DNA of 64,000 nt from Perilla frutescens (taxonomy: Eukaryota; Streptophyta; Magnoliopsida; Lamiales; Lamiaceae), in the NCBI GenBank assembly GCA_026008535.1, contig BRKX01000011.1:16066001-16130000 (forward strand), given 5' to 3'. The position numbers and the translations under genes are program-made. The notes under the pieces were generated by a model. That model saw only the letters and a program-made list of their open reading frames with translations, was not told the DNA's origin and searched no databases. This document shows, piece by piece, positions 11,311 through 21,818 of this stretch (position 1 is the first letter of the stretch; the number at the start of each line of letters is the position of its first letter).

Positions 11311-11652
11311 TATCTACCTTTGGCCCTGTTGGTATTTTCCATCACCAAGGAGTTACCTGCCAAAATGAAACACAAGAGATTATCATCATTGCCATATTTT
11401 TACTCTAAGTTTATCACAAAGACAAAAGCGGAGAGGGAGGAATAAATACTATGCGTACTTAATCCAGTCTCAACACAAGAGACCAACCCACAGTTTTGAA
11501 ACAAGTCTCAGGTCTGAACAACTTGACCATTCCAGACTTAATTCACCTAGCTTAAGTACCAAGGGTAAATCACCATTTGTTACACAGCCCCTAGGGCTCT
11601 TTGATTATCCTGACACAAGGTCAGGATAATCCAGCACACTCTTCCCTTTAGC

Positions 11653-12423
11653 TCAACCCAAGTCCATGTTCAGGGACTTCTTGCAGGCTTCCAGCTTTGC
11701 AACTGGGAGGCACTTAGTGCCCATGTCTGTTGGATTGAACTCAGAGGGAATTTTGTCTAACAAAACTTCTCCTTTCTCTACAATATCTCTGATAAAATGA
11801 TATCTCACATCTATGTGTTTGGTTCTATCATGGAAAACAGGGTTTTTACATAATTGGATTGCAGACTGACTGTCAGAGAAAAGCAAAGGTTTATCATCAA
11901 TGAAATTAATTTCAGACAAGACACCATTTAACCATATTGCTTCTTTTATAGCTTCAGTAGCTGCTATATACTCAGACTCAGTAGATGATAATGCAACAAT
12001 ACTTTACAACTGAGACTTCCAACTAATGCATGACCCACACAAAGTGAACACATAGGATATAGTAGATTTTCTTTGATCCCTATCATTGACAAAATTTGAG
12101 TCAACATAACCAATACACTTAACACCATCAGAGAATTTAGAAAAAGTTAAGCCATGGGAAGCAATTGACTTTAGGTATCTCAACAACCATTTCAGAGCCT
12201 CCCAATGAGGCAACCCAGGGTTAGCCATGTACCTACTTAAGCATGATACATCATAGGCTATGTCAGGCCTAGTGCTGATCATTAAGTACATAACTGACCT
12301 TATGGCATTGGCATAGGGGATACCAGACATATCACTCAAATCAGAGTCACTTCTGGGACACTGATATTTACTCAATTGAAAGTGTGAAGCAAGAGGAATA
12401 GTTACTGGTTTACACAGATCCAT
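11653..12423 (-). pseudogene. RNase H end of pol, Tork-like element
   Basis: Codes for the RT C-terminal linker (MDLCKPVTIPLASHFQLSKY, then ISTRPDIAYDVSCLSRYM) and Copia RNase H (HWEALKWLLRYLK, SKFDGVKCIGYVDSNF-type region, SSTESEYIAATEAIKEAIWL, HDRTKHIDVRYHFIRD). One in-frame stop at 12004-12006 (CAA-to-TAA type) separates two open parts that share a frame. The enzyme would remove RNA from the RNA-DNA hybrid. Confidence 0.88.
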
Positions 12424-12445
12424 GTCAAACTTCTTTAAAACTTGC

Positions 12446-13096
12446 TCAACATAAGGAGATTGATGCTAAGAGTGTGTGTTTACTTCTATCTCTGTCAATA
12501 TTCATACCTAGAATCTTCCTGGCATCTCCCAAGTCTTTTATGTTGAAATTAGCACTTAAGTAGGATTGGACATGCTTCACAATCTTCAAGCAAGGGCTTA
12601 TTAGCAATATAGCATCCACATAAAGCAATAAGAACATAGGCACAGAGGATTGCATATAGTACAGACAATGATCAAATTTACTTCTGGAGAAGTTCATACT
12701 TTTCATGCAATTGTCAAACTTGATGTTCCATTGTATAGGGGATTGCTTTAAGCCATACAGAGATTTTTTCAACAAACACACATGATCAGGATGATTTTCA
12801 TCTTCAAAACCTTTAGGTTGCTTCATGTAAATGTTATTTTCTAATTCACCATGCAAGAAGGCAGTGGTCACATCCATTTGTTTCAATTCCCAGTCAAAGT
12901 GTGCAGTTAAGGCAAGCATTATTCTAACTGTGGTGAATTTTACCACAGGAGCAAAGATTTCAGTATAGTCAATGCCTTCTTTTTGTGTAAATCCCTTAGC
13001 AACAAGCTTAGCTTTATACCTCGCATTGTTGATCTCTTGTTTTATTTTAAATAACCATTTACAGTCCACAAGAGAGCATGCATCAAGTTTTTTCAC
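12446..13096 (-). pseudogene. Reverse transcriptase, Tork-like element, active site altered
   Basis: RVT_2 domain with KLVAKGFTQKEGIDYTEIFA, VVKFTTVRIMLALTAHFDWE, QMDVTTAFLHGELENNIYMK and SLYGLKQSPIQWNIKF. The catalytic Y-V-D-D box reads LLLYVDAILLI: the second Asp codon is GCT (complement of 12611-12613), which should abolish polymerisation. The change (GAT to GCT) is a transversion, unlike most of the stops in the window. A 2-bp insertion near 12465 ends the frame before the linker. Confidence 0.9.
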
Positions 13097-14744
13097 AAGA
13101 ATCCAGGTTTATTTTCATGCAGGGATTTCATTTCACATTTCATAGCATCAATCCACTTATCGTAATCAACATAAGAAACAACTTCTTTATAAGTTTTAGG
13201 TTCAGAAGAATCAACATTGTTAAACACATTAAAAGCATACATAGATAGGTTACAGCCATCATACCTAGAGGGAGCCTTGATGGTTCTCCTAGGTCTATCT
13301 CTAGACAACTGATAATTATCTAAGTTTACATGCTCAGAATCATGCTCAGCAGATTGATCAGGTTCAGATTCTGAAGATTCAGATTCAGATACATTCATAT
13401 GAGCATGCATGTCATGATCAGACTCATGGTTGGATGCAGAATCATTTAGATTAATGTTATCATGCACATTGTCATTCAGATAATCATTTGGAACATTAAT
13501 CTCAGGTAAGATTGGTGAAGGAGGGTCCACCTTAGACACAGCAGGGAAGAACATAGGAAGTTTAACTTTCTCCACCTCACAAGGAGAATCAGAGTGTGAG
13601 GATTCATTCAAACATGGAAAATCAGATTCATGGAATGACACATCCCTACTTATGCCAGTTTTGAAACAAGGTAATCTTTTATTCCACAGCCTATACCATT
13701 TGACACCATCAGGGTATCCTAAGAAAATGCATTTCCAAGCTCTAGGCTCAATTTCACTAAGTTTTTGGTGAACATAAGCACTACATCCAAAGACTCTCAA
13801 GTTTGACAGACAGATTGGTTTATTTAAGAACACAGATTCAGGGAGTTTGCCTTTTAGAGGGACAAAAGGTCATCTGTTAAACAGATAACAGGATGTCATT
13901 AGAGCTTCTCCCCATAATTTTTTATCAAGACCTGAACCAGCCAACAGGCTTCTGACTTTCTTAAGGAGAGTCATGTTCATCCTTTCAACAAACCCATTTC
14001 GCTGGGGGTTGTAAGGCACTGACTTATGCCTTTTGATTCCCATTTCAGAACATAGATTGTCCATAACATGATTGCAGAATTCTAAGCCATTATCAGTTCT
14101 CAAACACTTTATCTTCTTATTGGTTTGATTTTGATTTCAGCAACCCATGTAGAGAATTTCTGGAAAACATCAGATTTGTGTTTCATTAAGAAGACCCGGG
14201 TTTTCCTTGAGAAATCATCTATAACAGATAAGAAGAACATATTTCCACCATGAGTTGGGACCTTTGCAGGTCCCCACACATCTGCAGGAATGTATTCAAG
14301 AATGTCTGAGCTCAGCTGAGCCTTTGGATAGGGACCAGACACAGGGAAAGGCAACTTGTGCTGCTTTTCCATCAAACATGGTTCACAGAAAGACATGTTA
14401 GAAACCTTATCATGCTTGAATGCACCAGATTTACACAAGATTTCTAACCCCTTATTGTTCATGTGCCCTAATCTTACATGCCACAATGCAGTTTTATCAT
14501 TTTGAACCATGTTAGCAGATTGGATTGGCACAGAGAAAGCATGCACTGCATAAAGATCTCCCTTTCTGGGGGCATCAAAGTAAAGCATAGAGTTCAATTT
14601 AAATTGAAAGCTTTTGTGATTCACAGAACCAAAGAGCATTTGATCAGCCAGTTTAGATACAGACAAAAGGTTAAACTTTAATTTGGGAACATATCTTACA
14701 TCATGAAGCGAAATCATGCTTTCATTCTCAAATTTTAGGCACAC
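13093..14744 (-). pseudogene. gag-pre-integrase and integrase, Tork-like element
   Basis: The first part (14744-14109) holds the gag-pre-integrase zinc region (ALWHVRLGHMNNKGLEILCK ... SFCEPCLMEKQ) and the first catalytic Asp (ADVWGPAKV, SVIDDFSRKT). After a frameshift, 14103-13870 holds the second Asp and the Glu (MRTDNGLEFCN, NPQRNGFVERMN). 13833-13093 holds the C-terminal extension (LRVFGCSAYVHQKL, CIFLGYPDGVKWYRLW) and an acidic Ser/Asp/His-rich linker to RT. Two frame breaks, near 14105 and 13860. Confidence 0.88.
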
Positions 14745-14747
14745 ATC

Positions 14748-15977
14748 TCATTTTCCAAATATATCACAATGCTGACCATCAGCCAAAGCAACAGATCCAG
14801 AATTCATAAGTTGCAAGTTGTGAAACATGTGCTTGTGTGGAGTGACATGGAATGTACAGCCAGAATCAATTAACCATTCAGACTCATGTACTGACTTTGA
14901 CACATCATTTGAGAAATTGATGAATTGGAAATCACAGTCAGAATGCACCATATAAAGTTCACCATTTTCATGATAGTCATAATCTTCATCTTTATAAACA
15001 TGATTGTCAGGATGTTCAAAGTGCATCACATTATTAGCATGATTATTCCCAAACCCCCTGCCCCTTTTTGGTTGTTTGCACCTATTTGAGAAGTGCCCTG
15101 GTTTCCCACAATTCCAGCAGGTCTTTTTGGGCTTAAAATCAAGGTTCTGGTGTTGGGAAGGGAAACTTTGGCTTCTGGGAGGATGAAGAGAGGGATTATA
15201 ACCAAAGTTTTGGTGTTGACTTTGATTTCTAGGATGTAGGGAATATATCTCAATAAGATTGTGAGTTATGGTATGATTTTGAAGGTTGTGGGCAGAGTTC
15301 ATCTCTCTCCTATGCCTTTCAGCAGCAAGGACACTAGGATTTTCAGGGTTTGGTCTACTGATAGGTTTCATATTGCTATTCCTGTTAACATAAAGTATTT
15401 CATTCTGTAAAGGCTTGGATTGCAATTTTTTCATTTCATTTTCTTTTGCCTTTAGCCCAGAAACAATCATATCACATGTAACTTTAGATCTTCCATATTT
15501 CAAGGCAGATTTTATTTCTGAAAAAACTTCAGGAATAGCACCAAGGAGAATTTTAGGGGCATATTTTTCTAGGGTGTCATCCCTAGCAAATTTCAAATCT
15601 TTCAAAAGTTTATTAAAATCATGCATGTTTGAATCAACATCCTTTGAAGGATCCATTTGAAAAGTCATGATCTGATTTTGAAGGGAATATGCAGACTCTT
15701 CAGAATTTGCAACAAATAAGGAAGTCAAAGCATCCCATAGATCTTTTGCACACCTATGATGTGAGACTTGTCTTACCACAGCACTGCTTAGATTTAACAA
15801 AATTGTAGCCCTTGCACCAGTATTCATTTTAACATGATTTTTATCTACTTCAGTTTCATCAATTCTTTCAAATATGGCATCTTGCAGATTTTCTTTAGTT
15901 AAAATGCACTCAACCCTAGTCTGTCAATCACCAAAATCATCCTTTCCATTGAAAGGAACAACACTTAGATTATTCAT
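14748..15977 (-). pseudogene. gag and protease start, Tork-like element
   Basis: The natural start is probably ATG at 15977 (MNNLSVVPFNGKDDFGD), before a TGG-to-TGA type stop at 15924-15926. The frame is then open to 14748. It contains the UBN2-type gag region (RCAKDLWDALTSLFVANSEE), the zinc knuckle CWNCGKPGHFSNRC (near 15075-15116) and the protease motif EWLIDSGCTFHVTPHKHM. Gag would form the particle and the protease would process the polyprotein. The frame ends within protease, close to LADGQHCDIFGK, at a TGA. Confidence 0.88.
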
Positions 15978-16728
15978 CTTTTCACAAATTTACTCAGAAT
16001 CACACAAAGAACACAGAATTTCACCAAATGCACAGATTTTGCCACAAGAACAACAAGAACAAAAAATTCACCCAGAAACAGGAGAAAGCACCTCCACAGG
16101 CCCAAAGATGGGTGCACTAGGGGAATCTAGAGCTGAGACTAGCCCAGTTCTTAGCAAGATTGATCTGTGGAGCAGGGGTTTACTCAGGTCAATCCCAAAA
16201 CCCAACTTAGCTAATAAACCAGACTTAGAACACCGAGTCAATTCACAGAAACTCTTTCAAAAAAGAGATTTCAACAAAAAACAGGAATCCCACAGCCAGA
16301 AAACCACAAATTCGCAGAAACTAATACAAGCCAAAACAACAGTAGGATTTTAACAACACAAGAACAACCCAGAACCCCCTTTTTCTACTGTAATCCCTTA
16401 CTCAAAATTGTTATCGGGGCAACCCTCTTTGAGGAGACCCACAGGGGAATCCAAACGGTCCCGACCGTAAGCAAGTTTTGAGCAAAAGCTTGGAATGCCA
16501 AGGGAATGACAGAGTCAAGAGCGAAAGCAAGCAAGGCACAAAATCAAAAAGTACCACATAACAGAGTTTAGGGATTAGGGTTTATACCAGAGCCGGTTCT
16601 TCCAGGTAGGGAAGAACCAGTTTTACCTTTAAAAAAGGAGCCCGACGGAGGCGAGTGAGGCGCGGCCCTTACCAGCGGCGGGGTGAGATAGATGGAGGCA
16701 GGAGAGTGCCCCCGGCTAGACCAAACCA
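15978..16728 (-). other. Leader of the Tork-like element
   Basis: Untranslated leader between primer binding site and gag. Plus-strand frames here (for example 15874-16353) have no recognisable domain and are shadows. Confidence 0.6.
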
Positions 16729-16741
16729 GGCTCTGATACCA
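16729..16741 (-). other. Primer binding site of the Tork-like element
   Basis: In gene orientation TGGTATCAGAGCC, complementary to initiator tRNA-Met, one base away from the LTR end at 16743. Confidence 0.88.
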
Positions 16742-16742
16742 C

Positions 16743-17552
16743 TGCAGTTGTACAGGCCTAGCTAGGGGTTCACTACTTGGTTCCCCGCCTCTTGCGGTCT
16801 ATCTCACTTGCTACTCAAGTAGCTAGACCCAAGAGAGAGCTATTACAGACGATTACAACAAAAATAATAAGGAAATGAACTTCAGTTCTTCACAGAAGGG
16901 AGATCTTCTCCTCGGGGAAGCCTCAGGTGAGAAGATCAAAAGGATCTTCAAGGTTCTTCACAGGCTTAAGGCACTAACCGTTAGATCTGCAAAATAGCAC
17001 ACAAGCCTAGTAAGTATAGAGAGAGAGATAGCCGTAGATCAAAGTGACAAGAAAAGACAGAGAGGAATCAGCGGTGGGAAAAAGGTGCTCGGGGCACGGT
17101 GGCTCAGATTTTCCCACTAGAGACGGCGAAGGCAACTCCGGCGACCGGAAAAGACCCAGACTAGGGAGGGGATGACGAAACGATCCCTCTCAAAGCACAA
17201 ACAAGCTTACAATCTCAGAGGACAGCCCAGCCGTCTACACTTATAACAGGAAACACGGTCAGATTCCGGCCAGAGAAACCGAGACCGGCGGCAAGAAACA
17301 CAGCGAGAGAGAGAGAGAGAGCTTTTCAGATTAGGGTTAGAGATCGGTGAGTGGCTTGAGAGAGAGAGGAACTCTCTCGAATATTATAGAAGGTGAGAAA
17401 GCTTTAAAAAAGAGAAACAGATTAAGTGAGTGATAATGAGGGAGATGGATCGTCGCTTTAGGATTAAGGGTTAAGAGTAGTGAGTTGGGCCGGGTAGAAA
17501 ATAAATCATATGGACCTGGGGGGGGTGAAGACCAATTGGGCCAATATCAACA
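16743..17552 (-). repeat. 5' LTR of the Tork-like element
   Basis: 810 bp, complete, starting TGTTGATA and ending ACTGCA in gene orientation. It includes a (GA)n run near 17304-17320. The adjacent flank is 'ttcat'; no partner target duplication is found at the truncated far end. Confidence 0.88.
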
Positions 17553-17895
17553 TTCATCAAACATTAAATTGGTTAAAAGCCATTTTGCCTATTTGCAGAT
17601 CTTAGTAATTCTTGCTTTAATGGTAGGCTACTATTATGCTATTATTAAGTTCTAACATATTGGATCTAATATTAGATAAGATAACATTTTTTGACCTTAG
17701 CTTAAGTTTTTATGTTTCTCTTTGGAAGATTTATTTGCTCGAGTTTTATCTTTCTTAATAGTTGTATACCCCTCATATTATTTAAATCTTGATAAATGAG
17801 ATGTGCTCTTCTGCAGGAAAAACTCTGATGAGGATAATGCAAAGGCGGATGATGATAGTACAAAGAATTTTCTTTATCTCTATAGATTCGGTTGA

Positions 17896-18204
17896 GAAAG
17901 CAGATTTAGAAATTGTTAGAAAGAAACTAGATGAGTATTTTAGTCTCGTTATATTTTAATGTATTGTATGTATCATTTTCAAGTTTTGGTTCTTTATATT
18001 AGTCAATTTTATGTAATATATGATTCAAACAAAGTTTGATATAAATTATTATTGTCAACATATTGTATGGTTTTATTTAGAATATTATATATAATGTGAT
18101 TTCATATTTAAAACATAGTAATACCTACACATTTTACCACACTTAAATGAATTTATTATCTAATAATAATAATTTTAAAATTAATTAATTTTTTTATAAA
18201 AGAA
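17896..18204. other. AT-rich spacer
   Basis: No gene supported; possibly the 3' part of the tentative gene ending at 17895. Confidence 0.4.
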
Positions 18205-18486
18205 TTACCCACACATAAATTTGTATGTGTTGTTATCCATGTCATCATCCATGTCATCATCAAACCCTTGGAAAACTCATTTAAACACACATAATTTACA
18301 TTTTTAGTGACATTTGTATGCGTAGGTAAAACTTCAAAGATTTATTCACACATAGATATATGTGTGGCTAAAACTCTTTACCTGCAGAAATATAACCACA
18401 CATGTTGACATTTGTATTATTATGTGTGAGTAAAGAGTTACACTCACACATAAGTATAGTTAAGCCACATTTTCATGTGTGGGTAA
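18205..18486. mobile_element. Short element with TTACCCACACAT inverted ends
   Basis: 282 bp with terminal inverted repeats: left TTACCCACACATAAATTTG, right (reverse complement) TTACCCACACATGAAAATG. The inside repeats the word CACACATA / TATGTGTG several times in both orientations. No clear target duplication, so the superfamily is left open (MULE or CACTA derivative possible). Confidence 0.6.
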
Positions 18487-18914
18487 AATCTTGAATTTTT
18501 ATAGGATGAAATGATTAATCAATCAATAGAATAATATATAATCACGTCAATTTATTGTCATACATTAATTATTCAATCGATAATCACAATAATTTGTAAT
18601 TATATTTATGTATGATATGATAAATTTTATTAATATTAATTACGTATTATATGCTTTATTAATATGAATTGATTGTTAAAATATGTCAGTTACACATATT
18701 TCAAGGAATAAAAAGAAGTTGCGCAAAATTAAATAAATGGATATTTATGATTTGTAGCAATGTAATTTAAAATGATTAAACTTATTTAGGATTTCAAGAA
18801 TTAAAATTAAAAAAAAAATTAAAATAAAATTACTATATGTAGTAACGATCATTTAGGCGGGAAAATTTTAAGGTTTCCATTCTAGGGACCATTCTGCTTT
18901 TATATATATAAAGA
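18487..18914. other. AT-rich spacer
   Basis: No gene or structured repeat seen apart from short A and TA runs. Confidence 0.5.
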
Positions 18915-18922
18915 TACACAAT

Positions 18923-19369
18923 TAGGGGTGGAAAAAAATACCGAAATATCAAAATACCGCACTTATCGTATCGAAAAAATCCCGAAAATGTTGAATTTTC
19001 AGTATACCAAAATTTTCAGTACGGTATGATACCGTATCGATAACTTTCGGTACGGTATCGATATGAGATTTTAAAATTTTCGGTATACCGCGATATACCG
19101 AAAATCTGGTATATACTGATAGTTCGATATACTTTAAAATTTCGGTACACCTTGAAAGTTCGGTATGTTTGGTATACCGTATAATATTAGTACGGTACGG
19201 TATACCGAAAATATCGGTACGATATCAATATCTGTTATGGCGTGTACCGAAATTTCGGTATACTGAAAATTTCGGTACGAGAACGGTATGAAATTTTTCG
19301 ATATCGAAATTTCAGTACGGTATACGGTACGGCGTGAAATTTTCGGTATACCATACCGACCCACCCCTA
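18923..19369. mobile_element. Non-autonomous hAT element full of CGGTATACCG palindromes
   Basis: 447 bp with an 8-bp target duplication TACACAAT (18915-18922 and 19370-19377) and ends TAGGGGTGG / CCACCCCTA, which together are diagnostic of hAT elements. The interior consists largely of repeated short palindromes built from 'cggtataccg', 'taccgaaa' and 'tttcggta' in both orientations. No transposase. The antisense frame at 19134-19427 is an artefact of this repeat. Confidence 0.9.
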
Positions 19370-19646
19370 TACACAATGTACAATAATTATTATATATTGC
19401 CCTTATTTTATACTCTATTAATTCCATTGATACAATATTAAATAGGGTTATATTGGTTAAAGAATTTTTTTAATAGAATCTCAATCTAGAATTGAAATAT
19501 AATTTTGGGGGACATGCCAAAAAGAAATAATTGACTACAATTATGAGAGGGAGGGTGTATTTTTGGAAATCACATTGAATTTTGTGCAAATATTACCGAT
19601 CAAATTATGTGCTTGGCCAAACTATTATTGTTATAGTTAGTAGTAA

Positions 19647-20445
19647 GACTAGCATTAACGGCGACCACTTTGTAAGTGGTCGCCCTCCACGTGTGCAAAA
19701 TAAAAAAAAAATCTGAAATTTCAACCACATTTGGTCGACCACCCCCCAAATTCAACCACACGGGTCTCTTCCCAACCTTTTGCTTTGACCAATGGGATGG
19801 AGACAGTGTCTCCATCCTATTGGCCAATTAATTTTATAGTGAAATATATATAAAATTGATATATTTTTTATATAAAATATAATATAAATAAATAAAAAAA
19901 TATACCAAAATTCATATTTTTTTATTCTTTACAAATAGACATCAATTTTGCTATATTTCAACACATTTTAAAATTATCTATTTTTTTCACTAGTTTTCTA
20001 TATATCCAAATAATAAAAAAAATTCATGTAATTTTAGAAAATAACGTTTAATGAGTGTGATTTTTTTTTTTAATTTTAGGAAATATTGTTTAATGAGTGT
20101 GATTTTATTTTCTGTAATTTTAGGAAATGTAATTTAATTGGTGTGAAGTATGTCGTAATTTATGTTATTAATTTAGTTTGGAATATTTTTATTTTCTTGT
20201 TATAATTATAAATTTTTATATTATTTTTATTGCAAGTAATATTTTAATTTAAAAAAAATAAAAAATAAAATAAAATAATTATATATAATGGTGTGGTTGA
20301 GTGGTTGGGTGGTCATTGATAAAACATGTAAAATAGATGTGGTTGGGTTGGATGAATATTGATGATGTGAAAGAGAGATAATTTAATTAAATATTGAAGT
20401 GGTTGGATGGTTGGGTGGTTGGAGTGGTTGCTGATATTGGTAGTC
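19647..20445. mobile_element. PIF/Harbinger-like non-autonomous element with strong hairpins
   Basis: 799 bp with TAA at both edges (19644-19646, 20446-20448). Imperfect inverted ends are GACTAGCATTAACGGCGACC on the left and GACTACCAATATCAGCAACC on the right. Just inside the left end is a perfect 11-bp stem with a 3-base loop (19660-19684, GGCGACCACTT / AAGTGGTCGCC). A second hairpin is at 19789-19823 (GGATGGAGAC / GTCTCCATCC). The right part is rich in GGTTGG. No coding capacity. Confidence 0.65.
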
Positions 20446-20692
20446 TAATGAATCAGCAAATAAAATTTGTTTTGACTCGGATTGCTAAAGCTTGTTATCA
20501 AACGGAACTATCCATGAGGTTTGAACACTTCAACCAAAAAAAAAACAAAAAAAAACAAAAACTAATATTTTTATTTTTATTATAAATAACACTCGATTGG
20601 TTGGGTGACTGAGTCTGAGCCCAATGTGAGAGAGAGAGAATCGATTGTACATGTGGTGGGGATTTGATCTCTACGTACCTTCCCTATCTATC

Positions 20693-20700
20693 TATAAATA
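20693..20700 (+). promoter_or_regulatory. TATA box of the FBA gene
   Basis: TATAAATA, about 90 bp upstream of the first usable ATG (20784), followed by a short leader ending in an A-run and GAAGAAGATGG. Confidence 0.55.
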
Positions 20701-20783
20701 CGTGTCTGTATTCAGAATGAAATGGAAACCCTAAACGGCGCAATCCTCTCAGAAAAAAAAAAAGAAGAAGATGGTAAAAGAAA

Positions 20784-21818
20784 TTGAAAGATGTCTCTCC
20801 CCCGCAGGAAGCTTCTTCTGAAGCGTTCTCCACACAAACAGGTCCCGAACAATGGTTTTCTCGCCTTTCAGTTCCGCGCTTGTTGTCAGGAAGACCCGGA
20901 TCAGAAGACATTCATAAAGGCTTTCTGAGTAGCGGGATTGTCAATTTTGTTAACCAGTGCTTTGGTTTATTGCATTTTGTAGATAGTACTGGTGTTGGTC
21001 CATCTGTTGTCTGGAATCCATTAACCGATGAGGAGAGAAGTCTTCCTTCGCCCGGAGCCGACGTCCTACGCAGTCCTGAGGTAGGTAATTCCATCAGCTT
21101 CGCCAGTTGTTTCGGGTATGATGCTGAATCTGAAGACTTCAAAGTCCTTAAGCACGTCAGGCACTTTCCTCAAATTCTAGATGAAGATGGGTTTTTTGAG
21201 TCCGATGATGGTCCTACCGTGGTGCAATACCTTCTCTATTCTGTGAAAAATAATCGTTGGACTGATTTTCCATGTCCCGTTCACGATCTTATGCCTGAGG
21301 GTGTTAATTTGAATGGGAATTGTTTTTGGATAGCCATCGATAGTTACAGTGTTGTGTCATTTAGTTTTTCTGATGAAGGTTTCTTTTCTTTTCCTATACT
21401 GATCCCCACCATGTTTGGGGACAACCGTCCTTATAGAATGATTATGGCTGAGGCTGTTGAGGAGAATTCTCTTGCGTTTGTTGTTTACAAAAATTCACAT
21501 TTTCAGCTCTGGACTTGTTTGATTAATAGTAGAACAAGAATGCCTGAAGCAGATGATGATGGACGCACGTTTGTTATGCGGTGGGAATTCTGGGTTGATT
21601 TTCCAGAAGAGTGTCGTACAATGAGAAGGCTTGAAATTGGGATGCCGTTGTCGCTGTATAAAAATGGGGATGGATTACTGATGTTCATGTCAAACTCAAA
21701 TGGCCGGTTGATGGCGTATAGTTCGGCTTCCCAAGAGTTGAAGCTGCTTCCTATTTTCTCTCATCGCCGTGCACTTCGGCTTATTTCTTATCACCAGACT
21801 TCCGTCTCCCTTGATTAA
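20784..21818 (+). CDS. F-box-associated (FBA) domain protein lacking an F-box
   Basis: 344 residues, uninterrupted, the only intact long frame in the window. Residues about 50-300 match the plant FBA type-1 pattern: FVNQCFGLLHF and PSVVWNPLTDEERSLPSPG, then SCFGYDAESEDFKVLKHVR, VQYLLYSVKNNRWTDFPCP, GVNLNGNCFWIAIDSYSVVSF and a C-terminal FMSNSNGRLMAYSSASQELK. In normal F-box proteins this region binds the substrate for an SCF ubiquitin ligase, after an N-terminal F-box of about 45 residues that binds Skp1. No F-box motif is visible in the first 48 residues. A competing upstream ATG at 20770 leads to an early stop, and another frame from 20792 (MSLPRRKLLLKRSP) also fails. The gene may have lost its F-box or have an unseen upstream exon. 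A truncated copy lies at 58567-58928. Confidence 0.75.
   Translation: MKDVSPPQEASSEAFSTQTGPEQWFSRLSVPRLLSGRPGSEDIHKGFLSSGIVNFVNQCFGLLHFVDSTGVGPSVVWNPLTDEERSLPSPGADVLRSPEVGNSISFASCFGYDAESEDFKVLKHVRHFPQILDEDGFFESDDGPTVVQYLLYSVKNNRWTDFPCPVHDLMPEGVNLNGNCFWIAIDSYSVVSFSFSDEGFFSFPILIPTMFGDNRPYRMIMAEAVEENSLAFVVYKNSHFQLWTCLINSRTRMPEADDDGRTFVMRWEFWVDFPEECRTMRRLEIGMPLSLYKNGDGLLMFMSNSNGRLMAYSSASQELKLLPIFSHRRALRLISYHQTSVSLD

Larger units (their letters stand above)
10682..17552 (-). mobile_element. Ty1/copia (Tork-like) retrotransposon, degenerate
   Basis: 6.9 kb on the minus strand. The order of domains from right to left is gag with zinc knuckle, protease, integrase, reverse transcriptase, RNase H, the Ty1/copia order. 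The 5' LTR is 16743-17552, the primer site 16729-16741, and the 3' LTR 10682-11310 (truncated). In gene orientation the LTR begins TGTTGATATTGGCC and ends CAACTGCA. No target duplication is found because the U5 end of the 3' LTR and its flank are missing. The VALSSTESEYIAATEAIKEA motif in RNase H suggests the Tork/Tnt1 side of Copia. Scattered stops, small indels and a changed RT active site make it inactive. Confidence 0.92.
9875..17895 (+). pseudogene. Possible three-exon small gene split by a Copia insertion
   Basis: Three exon-like blocks share consistent splice sites and phases. Exon 1 starts at ATG 9875 (or after an acceptor at 9804) and ends at AAG|gtttgt at 9931. Exon 2 is 10148-10200, between ...attag and |gtcagt. 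Exon 3 starts after ctgcag at 17817 and stops at TGA 17893-17895. Joined, they would code for about 62 residues. Exon 1 begins MAETISKNRYIITIG, exon 2 is MIIRERKLVKPLEEDAF, and exon 3 has the acidic run KNSDEDNAKADDDS. I do not recognise the family. The second intron holds the 6.9-kb reverse Copia element. A second frame after 17885 (DSVEKADLEIVRKKLDEYF) hints at a longer original C-terminus reached through a frameshift or another acceptor. This could also be chance. Confidence 0.3.

Noticed and set aside
19134..19427. 97-residue minus-strand frame
   Set aside because: Made of translated CGGTATACCG palindromes of the hAT MITE.
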